From Pseudomonas fluorescens (lineage in GTDB: Bacteria; Pseudomonadota; Gammaproteobacteria; Pseudomonadales; Pseudomonadaceae), in the NCBI RefSeq assembly GCF_001307155.1, contig NZ_CP012830.1, positions 2,225,501 to 2,289,500 on the forward strand: a DNA stretch of 64,000 bases. Direction: 5' to 3'. The notes beneath the pieces were generated by a model. It was not told the DNA's origin. It did not search any database and worked only from the letters and a program-made list of their open reading frames with translations. The position numbers were made by a program, and so were the translations under genes. Below are positions 60,893-64,000 of this stretch, piece after piece. Within the stretch, counting starts at the first letter, position 1. Every line of letters begins with the position of its first letter.

Positions 60893-61537
60893 TCATGCCC
60901 TGCGGCGCAGTATCAGCAGATGGCGTTGGCCTTGGCAACCGGGTACGGCCAGGGCGTGTTCGCTATCGAGGTGGAAGTCTGCCGGCAATGCTACCAGCTC
61001 ATCGGCGGGATGAACGCCCTTCATTGCCAGCCAACGCGTGTCGCTATCGCCCAAGTGGCGAGTCCAGTTGCTGAAGTTCTCCATGCTGCTGAATGCCCGG
61101 GAAATAATCCCGTTGAACGGCAGTTCAGGCGTGAAGGCTTCGACGCGACTGTGGATAACTTGCAGGTTATTCAGTTTGAGTTCGAGTTTGACCTGAGTCA
61201 GGAAGCGGGTTTTCTTGCCGTTGCTGTCCAGGCACGTCACTTGCGACTCGGGAAACAGGATCGCCAGTGGAATACCCGGCATGCCGCCGCCACTGCCAAC
61301 ATCCAGCCAGCGACCGTTTTCGATGAAGGACATCACGCTCAGGCTGTCGAGCAGGTGCCGCGAAACCATTTCGTCCGGATCACGCACGGCGGTCAGGTTG
61401 TAAGCCTTGTTCCATTTGATCAACAGGGCCAGATAACCCAGCAGCTGCGCGTGCTGGGTTTCTGTCAGGTTCACACCGAGCTGGCGAGCACCTGTGGATA
61501 ACTCTTCGGCATGTTGCGAGGTGACCAACGAACTCAA
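60893..61537 (-). CDS. rsmG: 16S rRNA m7G527 methyltransferase
   Basis: 214 residues. Rossmann methyltransferase with the SAM loop [16 protein letters not shown] and [10 protein letters not shown]. Methylates G527 of 16S rRNA. The ATG overlaps the mnmG stop by 4 bp, the usual arrangement. Confidence 0.96.
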   Translation of the reverse strand: MSSLVTSQHAEELSTGARQLGVNLTETQHAQLLGYLALLIKWNKAYNLTAVRDPDEMVSRHLLDSLSVMSFIENGRWLDVGSGGGMPGIPLAILFPESQVTCLDSNGKKTRFLTQVKLELKLNNLQVIHSRVEAFTPELPFNGIISRAFSSMENFSNWTRHLGDSDTRWLAMKGVHPADELVALPADFHLDSEHALAVPGCQGQRHLLILRRRA

Positions 61538-63435
61538 GCGCTTTGCTCCAACTGACGGCCCGCGCCGCGTTTTTTCAAATGAATCATCAACAGCGAAATC
61601 GCTGCCGGAGTCACGCCCGGTATCCGCGAAGCCTGGCCCAGGGTCTCTGGACGGGTCGCACCGAGCTTGCTCTGGATCTCTTTGGAGAGACCGGAGATGT
61701 TCGTGTAATCGATATCCACAGGCAATTTGGTGTCTTCACTGGCCCGCAGGCGAGCAATTTCATCCTGCTGACGGTCGATGTAACCGGCGTATTTGGTCTT
61801 GATTTCGACCTGCTCGGCGACCTGTGGATCTTCTGCACCGGCGCCGGTCACCGAGATCAGACCAGCGTAGTCGATTTCCGGACGGGTCAGCAGGTTCAGC
61901 AAGTTGTATTCGTGGGTCAGCGGCGTGCCGAACTTTTCGGCAATCGCATCGCCCTGCTCCGTACCGGGGCGAACCCAGGTGCTTTTCAGGCGTTGCTCTT
62001 CCACTTCGATGCTTTCGCGTTTTTTGCAGAAAGCCGCCCAGCGCACGTCGTCCACCAGACCCAGCTCGCGACCTTTTTCGGTCAAGCGCAGGTCGGCGTT
62101 GTCTTCGCGCAGGATCAAACGGTATTCGGCACGGGACGTGAACATCCGATACGGTTCCTGGGTCCCCAGGGTAATCAGGTCGTCGACCAATACGCCGATG
62201 TACGCTTCGTCGCGACGCGGGCACCAGCTGTCTTTGCCCTGGGCACGCAATGCTGCGTTGGCCCCGGCCAGCAAACCTTGGGCCCCGGCTTCTTCGTAAC
62301 CGGTGGTGCCGTTGATTTGTCCGGCGAAGAACAGACCACCAATAACTTTGGTTTCGAGGCTGTACTTCAGGTCGCGCGGATCAAAGTAGTCGTACTCGAT
62401 GGCGTAGCCCGGGCGAACGATATGGGCGTTTTCCATGCCGCGAATCGATTGCACGATCTGCAATTGCACGTCGAACGGCAAGGATGTGGATATCCCGTTC
62501 GGGTACAGCTCGTGGGTGGTCAAACCTTCCGGCTCGATGAAGACCTGATGGCTTTCCTTGTCGGCAAAGCGGTGAATCTTGTCTTCGATCGACGGGCAGT
62601 AACGCGGGCCGATGCCTTCGATCTCACCGGCAGCGGAGTACATAGGCGAACGGTCGAGGTTTGCGGCAATGATTTCGTGGGTACGCGCATTCGTATGGGT
62701 AATCCAGCAACTGACCTGCTGTGGATGCTGTTCCTTGTTGCCCATGAACGACATCACCGGGATTGGCGTATCGCCCGGTTGCTCGGTCATCACCGAGAAA
62801 TCCACAGAGCGGCCGTCGATACGCGGCGGAGTACCGGTTTTCAAACGACCCACACGCAATGGCAGTTCACGCAGACGGTGAGCCAGTGCGATCGATGGTG
62901 GATCACCGGCGCGACCGCCGGAAAAATTCTGCAAACCGATGTGGATAAGTCCACCGAGGAAGGTGCCAGTGGTCAACACCACGGAATCTGCGAAGAACCG
63001 CAGGCCCATTTGGGTGACAACACCACGCACTTGATCCTGTTCGACGATCAGGTCGTCGGCGGCCTGTTGAAATATCCACAGGTTCGGCTGGTTCTCGAGA
63101 ATCTCGCGTACAGCGGCCTTGTACAGAACGCGATCGGCCTGGGCGCGAGTAGCGCGCACGGCTGGGCCTTTGCGGCTGTTCAAGACGCGAAATTGAATAC
63201 CACCTTTATCGGTAGCCATGGCCATCGCACCGCCAAGGGCATCGATTTCCTTGACCAGATGGCTTTTGCCGATCCCGCCAATCGCGGGGTTGCAGCTCAT
63301 TGCTCCGAGGGTTTCCACGTTATGCGTCAGCAACAGGGTTTTTGCCCCCATACGTGCTGATGCAAGTGCTGCCTCGGTACCGGCATGACCGCCGCCGATG
63401 ACGATCACTTCAAAACGGGAAGGGAAATCCACCAC
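61534..63435 (-). CDS. mnmG: tRNA uridine-5-carboxymethylaminomethyl modification enzyme MnmG
   Basis: 633 residues, normal length. FAD-binding [10 protein letters not shown] (13-22) near the N-terminus, [12 protein letters not shown], and a C-terminal helical domain ([14 protein letters not shown]). With MnmE it builds the cmnm5 group on wobble U34. The start is GTG at 63435 with GAGGTG upstream; the second codon is also GTG. The partner gene mnmE is expected just outside the window. Confidence 0.95.
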   Translation of the reverse strand: MVDFPSRFEVIVIGGGHAGTEAALASARMGAKTLLLTHNVETLGAMSCNPAIGGIGKSHLVKEIDALGGAMAMATDKGGIQFRVLNSRKGPAVRATRAQADRVLYKAAVREILENQPNLWIFQQAADDLIVEQDQVRGVVTQMGLRFFADSVVLTTGTFLGGLIHIGLQNFSGGRAGDPPSIALAHRLRELPLRVGRLKTGTPPRIDGRSVDFSVMTEQPGDTPIPVMSFMGNKEQHPQQVSCWITHTNARTHEIIAANLDRSPMYSAAGEIEGIGPRYCPSIEDKIHRFADKESHQVFIEPEGLTTHELYPNGISTSLPFDVQLQIVQSIRGMENAHIVRPGYAIEYDYFDPRDLKYSLETKVIGGLFFAGQINGTTGYEEAGAQGLLAGANAALRAQGKDSWCPRRDEAYIGVLVDDLITLGTQEPYRMFTSRAEYRLILREDNADLRLTEKGRELGLVDDVRWAAFCKKRESIEVEEQRLKSTWVRPGTEQGDAIAEKFGTPLTHEYNLLNLLTRPEIDYAGLISVTGAGAEDPQVAEQVEIKTKYAGYIDRQQDEIARLRASEDTKLPVDIDYTNISGLSKEIQSKLGATRPETLGQASRIPGVTPAAISLLMIHLKKRGAGRQLEQSA

Positions 63436-63944
63436 GCACCTCGTGCCTGCTTCAGTTGGGTAATCAGGAATAGTTTGAGCTCAGGTTTTCGGACCTGGTC
63501 GACAAGTATAGGGACTTCGCCCTTCCTAAAGAACCCTTTGCACAAAATTTAACCAGCTGTGGGTAAGTCACGGACAATAGAAATTAAAAAGAAAGAAATT
63601 TATTAAATCTTTGTTTTTATGTTTATTTCTATAGAGCACATTTTCTGTGGATAGATCTATGTAGACCTTTATTTTCAATGTGTACAGAGGAATGAAAGCC
63701 TGTGGTCATGTGCCAAGGAGGCCCTTGGATAACCGGTGTAAGCCTGTGGATGAATGGGGTGGTTATCCACAGAGGTGGTTTTCCTCAGTTTTGAAGCCCT
63801 GTTATCAACCGTGCTCAGTGGCAGTTATTCACAGGGCTTAATCCACAGAAAAGCGCTGAATGGAGCAAATTCCGCCCACGGAAAAACCACCGAAGCGATC
63901 GATGCCGCTCGGCAATGCGAAAAATCTGGGGGATACACGGATTC
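63436..63944. other. AT-rich region with DnaA boxes upstream of mnmG
   Basis: An AT-rich stretch (about 63580-63640) is followed by DnaA boxes: perfect TTATCCACA at 63763-63771, TTATTCACA at 63825-63833, and one-mismatch boxes at 63558-63566, 63646-63654, 63745-63753 and 63839-63847. No gene is visible. E. coli has oriC just upstream of mnmG; in pseudomonads the mapped origin is between rpmH and dnaA, outside this window, so this may be a secondary or ancestral DnaA-binding region. Confidence 0.6.
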
Positions 63945-63996
63945 GTGGGAGCTGGCTTGCCTGCGATTTAAGCAACACGGCGTGTCAGACACGCCG
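63945..63996. repeat. REP-family repeat at the window edge
   Basis: GTGGGAGCTGGCTTGCCTGC (63945-63964) is the core of the P. fluorescens REP family. It is followed by a perfect hairpin CGGCGTGT-CAG-ACACGCCG (63978-63996), which resembles the second part of such units. A partner may lie outside the window. Confidence 0.75.
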
Positions 63997-64000
63997 CCTC

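Noticed and set aside
63436..64000. The chromosomal oriC itself
   Set aside because: The mapped pseudomonad origin lies between rpmH and dnaA, neither of which is in the window; DnaA boxes alone do not prove an origin.

Overview
The window is chromosomal DNA of a Pseudomonas, most likely of the P. fluorescens group. The order mnmG-rsmG-parA-parB-atpIBEFHAGDC-glmU-glmR-glmS is the conserved arrangement beside the Pseudomonas replication origin. A complete rmd-gmd-wbpW-wzm-wzt-wbpX-wbpY-wbpZ common-antigen (D-rhamnan) locus and a P. fluorescens-type REP palindrome fit the same assignment. I saw no rRNA, tRNA, CRISPR array, transposase or prophage gene.

Layout. (1) 74-6055, minus: four genes joined by ATGA overlaps, encoding three SPFH (HflK/HflC-like) membrane proteins and a CPC-type metal P-ATPase resembling the zinc/copper importer HmtA. 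A Zur-like palindrome lies in the promoter region and a near-perfect parS sits inside the third gene. (2) 6226-10803: an Lrp-type regulator divergent from a LysE-type exporter, then a lipoprotein/TPR-like pair of unknown function. (3) 10877-16602, minus: two methyltransferases, an acyltransferase and two glycosyltransferases in the gene order of PAO1 PA5459-PA5455. They are divergent from the eight-gene D-rhamnan locus at 17032-26020, which makes GDP-D-rhamnose, polymerises it and exports the chain by an ABC transporter. (4) 26033-32906, minus: a PNPOx-like/FNR/ferredoxin fusion, a glutathione transferase, a LysR regulator and an ABC importer (ATPase plus double permease) lacking its binding protein. 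(5) 32907-34222: a 1.3-kb untranslated stretch ending in what looks like an attenuation leader (structured stems, two overlapping small reading frames with excellent ribosome-binding sites, and a C-rich G-poor tract). It precedes an Nramp-family transporter whose two metal-site motifs are altered. (6) 36118-38999: small ribbon-helix-helix protein, SulP permease, a small unknown and a YdjM-like membrane protein. (7) 39054-47090, minus: eight overlapping genes for two fatty-acid desaturases, a sterol-desaturase-type hydroxylase, a PAP2 protein, a PaaK/F390-type adenylate-forming enzyme, a metallo-beta-lactamase-fold hydrolase, an OleD-like reductase and a KAS III-type condensing enzyme. This looks like a lipid-derived metabolite pathway that I cannot match to a described product. 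(8) 47620-63435, minus: amino-sugar genes, ATP synthase, chromosome partitioning and tRNA/rRNA modification genes, followed by an AT-rich region with DnaA boxes.

The two most promising systems are the candidate leader-controlled Nramp-like transporter (33.5-35.9 kb) and the eight-gene lipid cluster (39-47 kb). Functional statements rest on motifs and gene order read by eye; no database search was possible.
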